Assembly: GCF_016834655.1 (NCBI RefSeq)
Contig: NZ_JAENHP010000007.1
Location: forward strand, 124,001 to 188,000
Direction of reading: 5' to 3'
DNA from: Paractinoplanes ovalisporus
Lineage (GTDB): Bacteria; Actinomycetota; Actinomycetes; Mycobacteriales; Micromonosporaceae
DNA: 64,000 nucleotides
Part shown: positions 15,603 to 24,221 of the stretch, piece by piece
Position numbering within the stretch: the first letter of the stretch is position 1
Layout: each line of letters starts with the position of its first letter
Notes under the pieces: generated by a model
Databases searched by the model: none
The model's input: only the letters and a program-made list of their open reading frames with translations
Told to the model about the DNA's origin: nothing
Made by a program: the position numbers and the translations under genes

Positions 15603-17051
15603 ATGGCATGGACGACAGCGTTGCTCGCGGTGCTTCTGTCCGGCCCGGTTGCGCCGGTGCCGGGGGCGGCCGGTATCGGTGACCCCTACTATCCCGACTA
15701 CGGCAACGGTGGCTACGACGTCACCCATTACGACATCCGCCTGCGCTACCAGCCGTCCACCGACGAGCTCTCCGGCACCACCACCATCCAGGCCCGCGCC
15801 ACCCAGGGCCTGAGCCGCTTCGACCTCGACTTCCTGCTCGACGTCCGGTCGGTGGTAGTCGACGGTCGCCCCGCCCGGTTCACCCGCCGCGGTGACCACG
15901 AACTGGTGGTCACCCCGGCCCGGCCGCTGCGCTGGGGCGACACCATGACGGTCCGGGTGACCTATTCGGGCATGCCGTCTACCAAGGTGGGTGCGGGGTT
16001 CACGGCCTGGTTCCGTACGCCGGACGGCGCCCTCGCCGCGGGCGAGCCGGAAGAGGCGTGGTGGTGGTTCCCGTCCAACGACCACCCGGCCGACAAGGCG
16101 CGCTTCGACATCTCGGTGGCCGTCCCCGACGGGGTCGAGGTTCTGAGCAACGGCACCCTGCCCCGCGCACCGTTCCCCGACGGCCCCGGCTGGACGCGGT
16201 GGAGCTGGCACTCGGCCCATCCCATGGCCACCTACCTGGCCTTTCTGGCGATCGGTCAGTACGACGTGGAACGCACCCGCTCGGCCGGGGGAAGACCCGG
16301 GATCCACGCGTACTCGCAACTGCTCACTCCCGAGCTCGAGGCAGCCGCGCGGGCCAGTGTGAGCCGCACCAGCGAGATCATCGACTGGGAGAGCACCGTC
16401 TTCGGCCCCTACCCGTTCGAGTCCGAGGGCGGCGTGGTGACCCCGCCCGGCGCCCTGCCCTATTCGCTGGAGACCCAGACCCGGCCCACCTACGGCACGA
16501 CCCATTTCCGGCGTGGCGCCAACCTCGGCGTGATCGTCCACGAGAACGCCCACCAGTGGTTCGGTGACTCGGTCTCCCTGACCAGGTGGAAGGACATCTG
16601 GCTGAACGAGGGCTTCGCCACGTATGCGGAGTGGCTGTGGTCCGAACACACCGGCGAGGCCAGTGCCCAGCAGTTGTTCGACGAGCTGTTCGACGCTTTC
16701 CCCGACGACGACACGGTGTGGACGCTGCCGCTCGGCGACCCCGGAGTCCCCGTCATCACACCCGAGATCTACTTCCGCGGCCCGATGATGCTGCAGGAGC
16801 TGCGCGTCACCATGGGCGACCCGGCGTTCTTCCGCCTCCTGAAGGCGTGGCCGGCCGCCCACCGTGACCGCAACGGCGATACGGCCCAGTTCATCACCCT
16901 GGCCAACCGCATCGCGGGCCGCGACCTGGGCGCTTTCTTCCAGGCTTGGCTCTACACACCGTCCAAACCAGCCCGCGTTCAGGCCCATTTCACCGGGTTG
17001 CCGGTGGCCAGCGAGGCCGCGCACAGCGTGCGCAGCAACCCGAGCCGGTAA
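15603..17051 (+). CDS. Secreted M1 family zinc metallopeptidase
   Basis: A 482-residue aminopeptidase-N-like enzyme. A signal peptide (TALLAVLLSGPVAPVPGAAG) is followed by the beta-sandwich domain starting YDVTHYDIRLRYQPSTDELS. The zinc site is HENAH (VIVHENAHQWFGD) with the third ligand Glu in NEGFATYAEW. The exopeptidase GAMEN motif is replaced by GVVTPPG, so it may not behave as a classical aminopeptidase. It is shorter than full-length M1 enzymes and lacks the C-terminal HEAT-like domain. The last 24 codons overlap the convergent gene. Confidence 0.9.
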   Translation: MAWTTALLAVLLSGPVAPVPGAAGIGDPYYPDYGNGGYDVTHYDIRLRYQPSTDELSGTTTIQARATQGLSRFDLDFLLDVRSVVVDGRPARFTRRGDHELVVTPARPLRWGDTMTVRVTYSGMPSTKVGAGFTAWFRTPDGALAAGEPEEAWWWFPSNDHPADKARFDISVAVPDGVEVLSNGTLPRAPFPDGPGWTRWSWHSAHPMATYLAFLAIGQYDVERTRSAGGRPGIHAYSQLLTPELEAAARASVSRTSEIIDWESTVFGPYPFESEGGVVTPPGALPYSLETQTRPTYGTTHFRRGANLGVIVHENAHQWFGDSVSLTRWKDIWLNEGFATYAEWLWSEHTGEASAQQLFDELFDAFPDDDTVWTLPLGDPGVPVITPEIYFRGPMMLQELRVTMGDPAFFRLLKAWPAAHRDRNGDTAQFITLANRIAGRDLGAFFQAWLYTPSKPARVQAHFTGLPVASEAAHSVRSNPSR

Positions 17052-17728
17052 CCCCAGTCCTCCGCCGACTGGGGGCGGGTCACCACGGCCAGCCGTTCCG
17101 GGGTGGTCGGCAGGATGCTGCCGATCGGCCACAAGGGCAGCCGCGCGGTGCCGTGGTCGCCGGTGAGCTCGACCAGGTCGCCGGGCAGCGCGCGCTGCGT
17201 GAACCGCCTCGCCCGGAACACCTCGGCCGGCGGGTCGGCGCCGGTGTCCAGCACGAAGAAGCCGTCCGCGTCGATGCCGGTGTGCAGTTTCCCCGTCCAG
17301 CCGAAGACCGACCGGTGCGATCCGACGCAGCCGTGGATCCCGTGACCGGTGTCCTCGTCGCGCAGCACCGTCTCGTCGACCGTGCCCACCTGGCTCTCGA
17401 ACAGCGCGAGCTCGGTCAGGAAGTCCGGCACGTCGGCCGCCGGGATGCCGCCGTCGTTCGTCGTGGGCAGGACCTCGTGCATGGTAGGCAGCAGCGACCA
17501 CCCGATCGCCTCGCACGTCTGCCGGAAGTACCGCTGACCACCCAGGCTGCCCAGGTCGGCCCACGTGACCTGGAAGTCGTCGTGTTCGCACCCGTCCCGG
17601 AACCACTGCCGCGCCACCGGATCCTCCGGCGTCAGCAGATCGAGCCAGCCGTCCTCGTCGAACCCGATCGGCCCGTCCAGCCCGGCGTCCTTCCAGCAAC
17701 GGCAGTACACGAACCCGCTGAGCCCCAC
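16979..17728 (-). CDS. Hypothetical protein
   Basis: A 249-residue soluble protein I do not recognise. The N-terminus has a Cys pair (VYCRCWKDAGL) and a second pair of cysteines lies further in (DGCEHDDF, QTCEAIGW). The middle is acidic and aromatic (DGWLDLLTPEDPVARQWFRD), and the end reads GYRLGLLRTLCAASLATG. I place the start at GTG 17728, because a TACGGT box lies seven bases upstream; GTG 17737 would extend it by three residues. Its 3' end overlaps the M1 peptidase gene by 73 bases on the opposite strand. Confidence 0.65.
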   Translation of the reverse strand: MGLSGFVYCRCWKDAGLDGPIGFDEDGWLDLLTPEDPVARQWFRDGCEHDDFQVTWADLGSLGGQRYFRQTCEAIGWSLLPTMHEVLPTTNDGGIPAADVPDFLTELALFESQVGTVDETVLRDEDTGHGIHGCVGSHRSVFGWTGKLHTGIDADGFFVLDTGADPPAEVFRARRFTQRALPGDLVELTGDHGTARLPLWPIGSILPTTPERLAVVTRPQSAEDWGYRLGLLRTLCAASLATGNPVKWA

Positions 17729-17735
17729 GCCAGGC

Positions 17736-17741
17736 ACCGTA
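17736..17741 (-). promoter_or_regulatory. -10 box deciding the start at 17728
   Basis: TACGGT on the minus strand with seven bases to GTG 17728. The GTG at 17737 falls inside the box and is therefore unlikely. Confidence 0.45.
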
Positions 17742-17812
17742 GTGGACCCCGCCCGGAACCACTCGGGCGGGTGAGCGGAGGCCGTACGGCGGCCGGCCGC
17801 GGTGGGACGCCG

Positions 17813-17818
17813 TAGCGT
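17813..17818 (+). promoter_or_regulatory. -10 box of the gene at 17825, leaderless
   Basis: TAGCGT with a six-base spacer to ATG 17825. Confidence 0.5.
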
Positions 17819-17824
17819 CCGGGC

Positions 17825-18193
17825 ATGATCAATCCGGGGACGGAGCCGGTGGTGGAGGCTCGGGAAGAGCTGGCCGTGGCCAACCTGGAGGCCTTTCTTG
17901 CCGATGTGCGGCGGCGGGCCGCCGTGATGGACGAGGTTCCGATCCGGCGCCGGGTTGCCGGGCTGGACGGCGAGCCGGTCCGCGACCCGGGGGCCGACCG
18001 CGACGGCCGGTTCGGCTGGGATCTGCCCATGTCCGACGGGCGGGTGGTCCGGTTGCTCATGCCGGGGGCCGAGCTGACCGCACTCCGCGACGACATCACC
18101 GCGCAGGCGCCCTGCCTCTATGTCAACGGCGCCGCCTGGTGGTGGGCCGGCGCCGTCGACTCGGTGGCCGGCGAGGGCCTGACCCTCGCCTAG
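17825..18193 (+). CDS. Small hypothetical protein
   Basis: A 122-residue acidic soluble protein with no family I recognise. The first third is helical (ELAVANLEAFLADVRRRAAV). Later parts look like strands (GRFGWDLPMSDGRVVRLLMP), and the C-terminus holds NGAAWWWAGAVDSVAGEG. It stands alone and is convergent with the alpha-glucosidase gene, twelve bases away. Confidence 0.65.
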   Translation: MINPGTEPVVEAREELAVANLEAFLADVRRRAAVMDEVPIRRRVAGLDGEPVRDPGADRDGRFGWDLPMSDGRVVRLLMPGAELTALRDDITAQAPCLYVNGAAWWWAGAVDSVAGEGLTLA

Positions 18194-18204
18194 CGAAAAA
18201 AGAG

Positions 18205-19761
18205 TCAGCCGAACCAGGCGGCGGTCGCGGGTGGGAGGGTGTCACTGATCGTATCGCTGGCCAGCAGCAGCGAGGCGGGGTCGGCGGCGGCGGGCAGGGG
18301 AGCGGCGGTGTCGCCCACGTTGACGACGCCGACGAAGTCGCGGCCCCGGCGGAACGCGAGCACGTTCTCGGCCGCGGGCAGCCACGTCAGGTCCTCGGCG
18401 GCCAGCGCGGGTATCTGGTGGCGCATGGCCAGCGCGGTCCGATAGAGGCTCAGCATCGAGGCCGGGTCGGTGGTCTGGCGCTCGACCGTCAGGGACCGCC
18501 ACGACGGGGGCTGGGGCAGCCACGTCTCGTGGCCGGGGCCGAAGCCCAGCGACGGCGTGGTGCCCGACCACGGCAGAGGCACGCGGCACCCGTCACGGCC
18601 GGCGGCCGCGCCTCCGGAGCGGAAGAAGACGGGGTCACGCCGTACGCGGTCGGGAAGGTCGGTCACCTCGGGCAGTCCCAGTTCCTCGCCCTGGTAGAGG
18701 TAGGCGCCGCCGGGCAGGGCGAGCATCATCAGGATCGCCGCGCGGGCCCGGCGCAGGCCCAGGGTGCCGCCGCCGTAGCGGGTGACGTGGCGGGTCTCGT
18801 CGTGGTTGGACAGCACCCACGTGGGCGGGGCACCGACCTGGGCCAGCGCGCCGATGCTGTCGTCGATGGCCTGCCGCAGCGCCGATGCCTGCCAGGGCGC
18901 GCGCAGCAGGGCGAAGTTGAACGCCGTGTGCAGCTCGTCGGGGCGCAGGTAGAGCGCCAGCCTTTCCACGCTCTGCACCACCACCTCGCCGACGAACATC
19001 CGGTCGCCGGGGTAGTCGTCGAGCACCCGGCGCCAGCCCCGGTAGACGTCGTGCACCTCGTCGACGTCCCAGTGCGGGTGGCTGGCGCCGGCCCGGTCCA
19101 GGTCCTCGCCCAGGTCGGGCATCTGCGGGTCCTTGGCCAGCCCGTGCGCGACGTCGATGCGGAAACCGTCGACGCCGTGGTCGAGCCAGAACCGCAGGAT
19201 CGAGTGGAATTCGTCGCGCACCTCGGCCGCGGTCCAGTCCAGGTCGGGCTGTTCGGGCGCGAACAGGTGCAGGTACCACTGGCCGTCGGGGGCGCGGGTC
19301 CAGGCGCGGCCGCCGAAGTTGCTCGTCCAGTTGTTGGGCGGCTGGGCGCCGTCGACGCCCCGGCCGTCGCGGAACAGGTAGCGCGCGCGGGCCCGGCTGC
19401 CCGGTCCGTCGGCCAGCGCCGCGCGGAACCACGGATGCTGGGCCGAGGTGTGGTTCGGCACCAGGTCGATGATGACCCGCAGGCCGAGCGCGTGCGCGTC
19501 GCGGATCAGCGCGTGCGCGTCGGCCAGGGTGCCGAACGTCGGGTCGACGTCGCGGTAGTCGGCCACGTCGTAGCCATTGTCGGCCTGCGGTGACGGGTAG
19601 AACGGGTTGAGCCAGACGGCGTCGACCCCGAGGTCACGCAGGTAGGGCAGGCGGGACCGGACACCGGGGAGGTCGCCGATCCCGTCGCCGTCGGAGTCGG
19701 CGAAACTCCAGACGTATACCTGGTAGAACACCGCGCGGCGCCACCAGGCCACCGGGCTCAC
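18205..19761 (-). CDS. aglA: GH13 alpha-glucosidase
   Basis: A 518-residue cytoplasmic alpha-glucosidase that splits imported alpha-glucosides such as maltose-type sugars. GH13 regions are clear: I is IIDLVPNHTS, II is GFRIDVAHG (nucleophile Asp), III is MFVGEVVV (acid/base Glu) and IV is WVLSNHDETR. It begins YQVYVWSFADSDGDGIGDLP, typical of oligo-1,6/alpha-glucosidases. Its GTG overlaps the stop of the ATPase gene (GTGA), placing it last in the uptake operon. No signal peptide fits its action on internalised sugar. The symbol follows the aglEFGA arrangement of Streptomyces. Confidence 0.93.
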   Translation of the reverse strand: MSPVAWWRRAVFYQVYVWSFADSDGDGIGDLPGVRSRLPYLRDLGVDAVWLNPFYPSPQADNGYDVADYRDVDPTFGTLADAHALIRDAHALGLRVIIDLVPNHTSAQHPWFRAALADGPGSRARARYLFRDGRGVDGAQPPNNWTSNFGGRAWTRAPDGQWYLHLFAPEQPDLDWTAAEVRDEFHSILRFWLDHGVDGFRIDVAHGLAKDPQMPDLGEDLDRAGASHPHWDVDEVHDVYRGWRRVLDDYPGDRMFVGEVVVQSVERLALYLRPDELHTAFNFALLRAPWQASALRQAIDDSIGALAQVGAPPTWVLSNHDETRHVTRYGGGTLGLRRARAAILMMLALPGGAYLYQGEELGLPEVTDLPDRVRRDPVFFRSGGAAAGRDGCRVPLPWSGTTPSLGFGPGHETWLPQPPSWRSLTVERQTTDPASMLSLYRTALAMRHQIPALAAEDLTWLPAAENVLAFRRGRDFVGVVNVGDTAAPLPAAADPASLLLASDTISDTLPPATAAWFG

Positions 19762-21002
19762 CGAGCAGCCGTGTCGGACGAGTCCATGCGTTCGCGCAGT
19801 TCCTCCTCCTCGAGGCTGGCCAGGTCGGCCGCGGCCGCCTCGTCACGGGTGAGATTGTTTCCCGTACGGGGGTCGAACAGGTGCATCCGCCGCGTGTCGG
19901 CCCAGAACTCGCCCTCGTGGTTCTCGCGCAACCGGCTCATCGCGTCGATCGAGATGATGAGCTGGGTGCGCAGGGCCTCGCTGTCGAGTTCGGCCGCCAG
20001 GTCGGACAGCTGCTTGGTGACCTCCTCGTTGGCCTCGAACGGGATGTACGCGTACTGCGAGTCGCCCAGCCACTCGGTGACGTCGACCCGGGCCCGGAAC
20101 ACCGCGCCCTTCTCCCGCCGCGACGCGTCGACCACCTTGGCGTCCTCGAAGTGCTCGGGGCGGATGCCCGCGATCAGCAGCTGCCCGTCGGTCACCTTGC
20201 CGGCCGCGATGGCCGGCAGGTCGACTTCGAGGAACGGCAGTTTGAGCCGCTGCCCGGAGACCACGGCGGGCAGGAAGTTCATCGGCGGCGACCCGATGAA
20301 CCCGGCCACGAACATGTTGACCGGCTGCTCGTAGAGTTCCCGCGGCGAGGCGACCTGCTGCAGGAAGCCCCGGCGGAGCACGGCCACCCGGTCGCCCAGG
20401 GTCATGGCCTCGGTCTGGTCGTGGGTGACGTAGACGGTCGTGGTGCCCAGGCGGCGTTGCATGCGGGAGATTTCCGTACGCATCTGGCCGCGCAGCTTGG
20501 CGTCCAGGTTGGACAGCGGCTCGTCGAACAGGAACGCGTTGACCTGCCGCACGATGGCCCGGCCCATCGCGACCCGCTGCCGCTGGCCGCCGGAGAGGTT
20601 GGCCGGCTTGCGCTGCAGGTGCTCGTGGAGTTCGAGCATGTCGGCGGCCTCGTTGACCCGCCGCCGGATCTCGTCCTCGGGCACGCCCTTCTTCAGCCGC
20701 AGCGGGAAGGCGATGTTCTCGAAGACGGTCAGGTGGGGGTAGAGGGCGTAGTTCTGGAACACCATGGACAGGTTCCGGTCGCGCGGGGCCTTCTCGTTGA
20801 CCCGGTCACCGCCGATCACCATGTCGCCCGAGGTGATGTCCTCGAGCCCGACGATCATGCGGAGCAGGGTCGACTTGCCGCAGCCGGACGGCCCGACCAG
20901 GATCATGAATTCGCCGTCGGCGATGTTCAGGCTGATGTCGTTGACGGCCTTGAAACCGTCGCCGTACTCCTTGACGATGTTGCGCATCTCGATGGCGGCC
21001 AT
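19758..21002 (-). CDS. ABC transporter ATPase, MsiK/UgpC type
   Basis: A 414-residue sugar-importer ATPase. It has Walker A GPSGCGKSTLLR, signature LSGGQRQRVAMGRAI, Walker B FLFDEPLSNLD and H-loop VYVTHDQTEA. The C-terminal TOBE/OB regulatory domain (about residues 240-375) is present. It drives the two permeases encoded upstream. In Streptomyces such importers usually share one MsiK encoded elsewhere; here the ATPase is inside the operon. It has an unusual acidic tail (ASLEEEELRERMDSSD). Thirteen bases separate it from the upstream permease gene. Confidence 0.93.
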   Translation of the reverse strand: MAAIEMRNIVKEYGDGFKAVNDISLNIADGEFMILVGPSGCGKSTLLRMIVGLEDITSGDMVIGGDRVNEKAPRDRNLSMVFQNYALYPHLTVFENIAFPLRLKKGVPEDEIRRRVNEAADMLELHEHLQRKPANLSGGQRQRVAMGRAIVRQVNAFLFDEPLSNLDAKLRGQMRTEISRMQRRLGTTTVYVTHDQTEAMTLGDRVAVLRRGFLQQVASPRELYEQPVNMFVAGFIGSPPMNFLPAVVSGQRLKLPFLEVDLPAIAAGKVTDGQLLIAGIRPEHFEDAKVVDASRREKGAVFRARVDVTEWLGDSQYAYIPFEANEEVTKQLSDLAAELDSEALRTQLIISIDAMSRLRENHEGEFWADTRRMHLFDPRTGNNLTRDEAAAADLASLEEEELRERMDSSDTAAR

Positions 21003-21014
21003 CCCATTATCCCT

Positions 21015-21845
21015 TCAGCCTTTGACGGCGCCGTTGGTGAGACCGGCGACGATCTTGCGTTGGAAGAGCAGCACGAGGATGACCACCGGAATGGTGACGA
21101 CCACGGCGGCGGCCGCGATCGGCGCGGTCGGCTGCGAGAACTGCGAAGCGCCCTGGAAGAACGCGAGCGCGGCGGGCACCGGGCGGGCGGCCTCGCTGGA
21201 GGTCAGCGTGATGCCGAAGACGAAGTCGTTCCACACCGCGAAGAAGGTCAGGATCGCCGCGGTGAACACGCCCGGGGTGGCCAGCGGCACGATGACCCGA
21301 CGGAACGCCTGCCAGGCGGTGGCCCCGTCGACCTGCGCGGCCTGTTCCATCTCCCACGGGATCTCGCGGAAGAACGCGGCCAGCACATAGACCGACAACG
21401 GCAGCGAGTACGACAGGTACGGGATGATCAGGCCCAGCCAGGTGTCGTAGAGCCCGATGTTGCGCCACAGGTCGAACAGCGGGGTGGCGATCGCGATGAC
21501 CGGGAACACCGTGATGGCCAGGGCCACCCCGAGCACCAGCCGCTTGCCCGGGAAGTCGAGGCGCGAGATGGCGTACGCGGCCAGGGTGGCCAGGATGACC
21601 GAGATCGTGGTGGCGATCAGCGACATGCCCACCGAGTTGCGCAACGCCGTGGTGAACAAGTCGGACGCGAACACCGTCTTGTAGTTCTCCCAGCTCCACG
21701 TGCTCGGCAGGAAGGACTTGTTGGTGATGTCGTCGCCCTCCTTGAACGAGAGCGAGATGATCCACAGCACCGGGATGATGGCGTACGCGATGATCAGGAT
21801 GGCGCCGGCGATCCAGAACGCCTGGGTCCTGCGGCTGACCTTCAC
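21015..21845 (-). CDS. aglG: ABC transporter inner-membrane permease (AglG type)
   Basis: A 276-residue MalG-like permease with six hydrophobic segments. It carries the EAA loop EMEQAAQVDGATAWQAFRRV and then IVPLATPGVF. The N-terminal periplasmic-side stretch and the C-terminal end (AGLTNGAVKG) are typical of the family, the latter being the MalG-type tail that contacts the ATPase. It starts at GTG 21845, overlapping the upstream permease stop by four bases. Works with the partner permease and binding protein of this operon. Confidence 0.92.
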   Translation of the reverse strand: MKVSRRTQAFWIAGAILIIAYAIIPVLWIISLSFKEGDDITNKSFLPSTWSWENYKTVFASDLFTTALRNSVGMSLIATTISVILATLAAYAISRLDFPGKRLVLGVALAITVFPVIAIATPLFDLWRNIGLYDTWLGLIIPYLSYSLPLSVYVLAAFFREIPWEMEQAAQVDGATAWQAFRRVIVPLATPGVFTAAILTFFAVWNDFVFGITLTSSEAARPVPAALAFFQGASQFSQPTAPIAAAAVVVTIPVVILVLLFQRKIVAGLTNGAVKG

Positions 21846-22795
21846 TTCTTGTCCCCTCTCTGCTGGGACAGGTCCGTCTTGAAGACCTTCACGAACATCA
21901 CCGCGATCAGCACGACCAGGACGGCCAGGATGACGCTGACGGCCGAGCCGAGCCCGACCATGACCCGGCTGATCGTCTGCCGGTAGGCCAGGAACGACAG
22001 CGTCTCGGTGTTCTGCGCGCCGGCCGTCATGATGAAGATGCTGTCGAAGATCCGGAACGCGTCGAGCGTGCGGAACAGCAGGGCGACCATGATGGCGGCC
22101 TTCATGTTGGGCAGGATCACCCGTTTGACGCGCTGCCAGGCGGTGGCCCCGTCGACCTTGGCCGCTTCGAGGTAGTCGTCGGGGATCTGGGCCAGACCGG
22201 CCAGCAGCAGCAGCGACATGAACGGCGTGGTCTTCCAGATCTCGGCCACGCAGACCGTGAACAGGGCCGACCAGGTGCCGCCGAACCAGTCGTACTCACC
22301 GAGGCCGAACACCCCGTTCACGAAACCGTACGTGTTGCTGAACGCGTAGGCCCACGCGTACGAGGAGACGACGGTGATGATCCCGTACGGAATCAGGATC
22401 GCCGTTCGCAACGCGGTGCGCAGATAGAGCGCCCGGTGCATGACCATCGCCAGCGCGAAGCCGAGCACCAGTTCCACCGAGACGGTGACGATCGTGATGA
22501 GCGACGTGATGCCGAACTGCTGCCAGAACAGGCCGTCGGTCAGGATCGTCAGGTAGTTGCCGAGGAAGACGAACTCCCGGCCGGACGGGTCGGTGAGCCG
22601 GAAGTCGAACAACGACAGCCAGATGGCGTTGAGGATCGGGTAGCCGGTGACCGCGACCATGGCGATGAACGCCGGCCCGGCCAGCATCCAGCCCAGGTTG
22701 CGTTCCTTGCGCGTACGGTCGGTCAACCGGATCCGGCGGGCCGCGCGGGTCTCCTTCGGCGGGCGAGGAGGCGCGGCGGAGGTGGTGGTGCTCAT
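21842..22795 (-). CDS. aglF: ABC transporter inner-membrane permease (AglF type)
   Basis: A 317-residue MalF-like permease. A basic N-terminus is followed by six hydrophobic segments, the first being LGWMLAGPAFIAMVAVTGYP. The EAA loop is DYLEAAKVDGATAWQRVKRV followed by ILPNMKAAI. The start is ATG 22795, nine bases after the binding-protein stop. It forms the channel together with the second permease. Confidence 0.92.
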   Translation of the reverse strand: MSTTTSAAPPRPPKETRAARRIRLTDRTRKERNLGWMLAGPAFIAMVAVTGYPILNAIWLSLFDFRLTDPSGREFVFLGNYLTILTDGLFWQQFGITSLITIVTVSVELVLGFALAMVMHRALYLRTALRTAILIPYGIITVVSSYAWAYAFSNTYGFVNGVFGLGEYDWFGGTWSALFTVCVAEIWKTTPFMSLLLLAGLAQIPDDYLEAAKVDGATAWQRVKRVILPNMKAAIMVALLFRTLDAFRIFDSIFIMTAGAQNTETLSFLAYRQTISRVMVGLGSAVSVILAVLVVLIAVMFVKVFKTDLSQQRGDKK

Positions 22796-22804
22796 GGCCG
22801 CTCC

Positions 22805-24097
22805 TTAAATCAGTCGCTTGTTGGACAGGACGTCTTCGAGCAGCTGGTTCGCCTCTCGCGGGGTCGTCTCGGGCGACAGCGCGTCCGGCGGGTGGAACGC
22901 GGTCTGGATCGAGCCGGTGACGTCGCCGTAGTAGGGGCTGACCGGCCGGGGTGTCGCCGCGTCGAGACCGGTGCGGATCTCGTCGGCCATCGGGAACTTC
23001 TCGCGGATCTCGGGGTCGTCGAAGATCGCGCTCAGGGCGGCCGGGTTACCCGCCTTGATCATGAATTCCTTCTGGCTCTGCGCCGAGACGAGGCAGCGGA
23101 CGGCCTGGACCGCGAGGTCCTGCTTGCGGCTGAAGGCGCTCACCGACAGGCCGAGGCCGCCGGAGGGCGCCGCGCTCTCGGTGCCGGCGTCGACGCGCGG
23201 GTAGGCGGCCCAGCCGACGTCGTCCTTGAAGTTCGCCGGAAGTGTGCCCTCCTCGATCGCCGAGTCGAAGGCGGCCCACACGTACGGCCAGTTGACCATG
23301 AAGCCGCCGTTGCCGGCCTGGAACGAGGACCGTGAGTCCTCCTCGCCCGCCGTGCTGAAACCGGCCGGGACGGCGGGGGAGACCGCGAGGTCGTGCATGA
23401 TCCGGGCCGCGTTCGCGCCGGCCGGGCTGTTGATGCCGCCCTTGACCTCGTTGGCGGGCAGGTTCTCGGATCCGGACTGCAGGATCGAACCACCCGAGGA
23501 CGAGATCAGCGCGTTGACCCAGACCATCAGGCTCTCGTTGCGGCGGCCCTGCGCGGCCAGGGTGACCCCGGCCTGGGTCGCGCCCTTGATGAGCTGGTCC
23601 CAGGTGACCGGGCCGGCGCTCGGGTCGACGCCCGCCTTGGCCAGCACCGACTTGCGATACCAGAGCAGCTGGGTGTTGCCGTAGAGCGGCGCCGAGTAGA
23701 GGGTGTCGCGGAACGTGGACTGCTTGAGCGGGCCCTCGAGCACACCCTTGGAGAATTCCGCGCGCTCGCTGTCGTTGAACGGGCGCAGGAACTCGGCGTT
23801 GGCGAACTCGGCCATGAACGGCGGGTCGACGCTCACGATGTCCATCGACCGGTCCTCGGCGGCGAGGCGGCGCAGCAGCTGCTCGCGCCCGCCGGCGGCC
23901 GTGTTGGGCAGCCGCTGGATGTTGAACGAGTAGGCGCCGCCGGACTCGGACGAGCAGCGGGTGGCCACGTCCTCCTGGGCGGCGTCGGCGATGTAGTAGG
24001 TCAATGTGGTCGAACCGCCGTCGCCGCCACCGCATCCGGAAAGGCCGGACGCGAGCAGGGCGAGAGCGGAGCCGGCTACGCATGTCTTTCGGAACAC
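22805..24097 (-). CDS. aglE: Lipoprotein sugar-binding protein of the alpha-glucoside importer
   Basis: A 430-residue extracellular solute-binding protein (family 1). The signal peptide ends in the lipobox LSGC followed by a GGG linker, so it is lipid-anchored. AAAGGAGG lies five bases before GTG 24097, which I prefer over the ATG at 24151. The mature part reads TLTYYIADAAQEDVA at its start and shows FNDSERAEFSKGVLEGP and MVNWPYVWAAFD, as in the AglE/trehalose-maltose group. First gene of the operon, divergent from lacI. The pairing with alpha-glucosidase suggests alpha-glucoside ligands. Confidence 0.92.
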   Translation of the reverse strand: MFRKTCVAGSALALLASGLSGCGGGDGGSTTLTYYIADAAQEDVATRCSSESGGAYSFNIQRLPNTAAGGREQLLRRLAAEDRSMDIVSVDPPFMAEFANAEFLRPFNDSERAEFSKGVLEGPLKQSTFRDTLYSAPLYGNTQLLWYRKSVLAKAGVDPSAGPVTWDQLIKGATQAGVTLAAQGRRNESLMVWVNALISSSGGSILQSGSENLPANEVKGGINSPAGANAARIMHDLAVSPAVPAGFSTAGEEDSRSSFQAGNGGFMVNWPYVWAAFDSAIEEGTLPANFKDDVGWAAYPRVDAGTESAAPSGGLGLSVSAFSRKQDLAVQAVRCLVSAQSQKEFMIKAGNPAALSAIFDDPEIREKFPMADEIRTGLDAATPRPVSPYYGDVTGSIQTAFHPPDALSPETTPREANQLLEDVLSNKRLI

Positions 24098-24109
24098 GGT
24101 GCCTCCTTT

Positions 24110-24121
24110 GGAACCGCTTGC
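24110..24121. promoter_or_regulatory. LacI-type operator in the agl leader
   Basis: GGAACCGCTTGC has LacI-family half-sites around a central CG. It lies twelve bases before the binding-protein start, where bound repressor would block transcription of the operon. Confidence 0.6.
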
Positions 24122-24152
24122 AGATTTCACCCTCATTGTGATGTGCGTCATA

Positions 24153-24158
24153 TGTCAA
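24153..24158 (-). promoter_or_regulatory. -35 box of the agl operon
   Basis: TTGACA on the minus strand, about 55 bases upstream of GTG 24097. The matching -10 is weak to my eye. Confidence 0.4.
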
Positions 24159-24187
24159 GAGTCACTATGTGCACGCTCTGCGTGATC

Positions 24188-24199
24188 GGAAACGCTTCC
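24188..24199. promoter_or_regulatory. LacI-type operator near the regulator promoter
   Basis: GGAAACGCTTCC is a near-perfect palindrome around CG. It lies just upstream of the regulator's -10 box, so it should mediate autoregulation as well as control of the divergent operon. Confidence 0.7.
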
Positions 24200-24208
24200 A
24201 GAGGTTGC

Positions 24209-24214
24209 TACGCT
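24209..24214 (+). promoter_or_regulatory. -10 box of the LacI regulator gene, leaderless
   Basis: TACGCT with seven bases to GTG 24222. Confidence 0.5.
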
Positions 24215-24221
24215 CATCGCT

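Noticed and set aside
19881..21986. 701-codon plus-strand open frame opposite the agl ATPase and permease
   Set aside because: Antisense shadow of clear ABC transporter genes; no motif or ribosome-binding site supports it.
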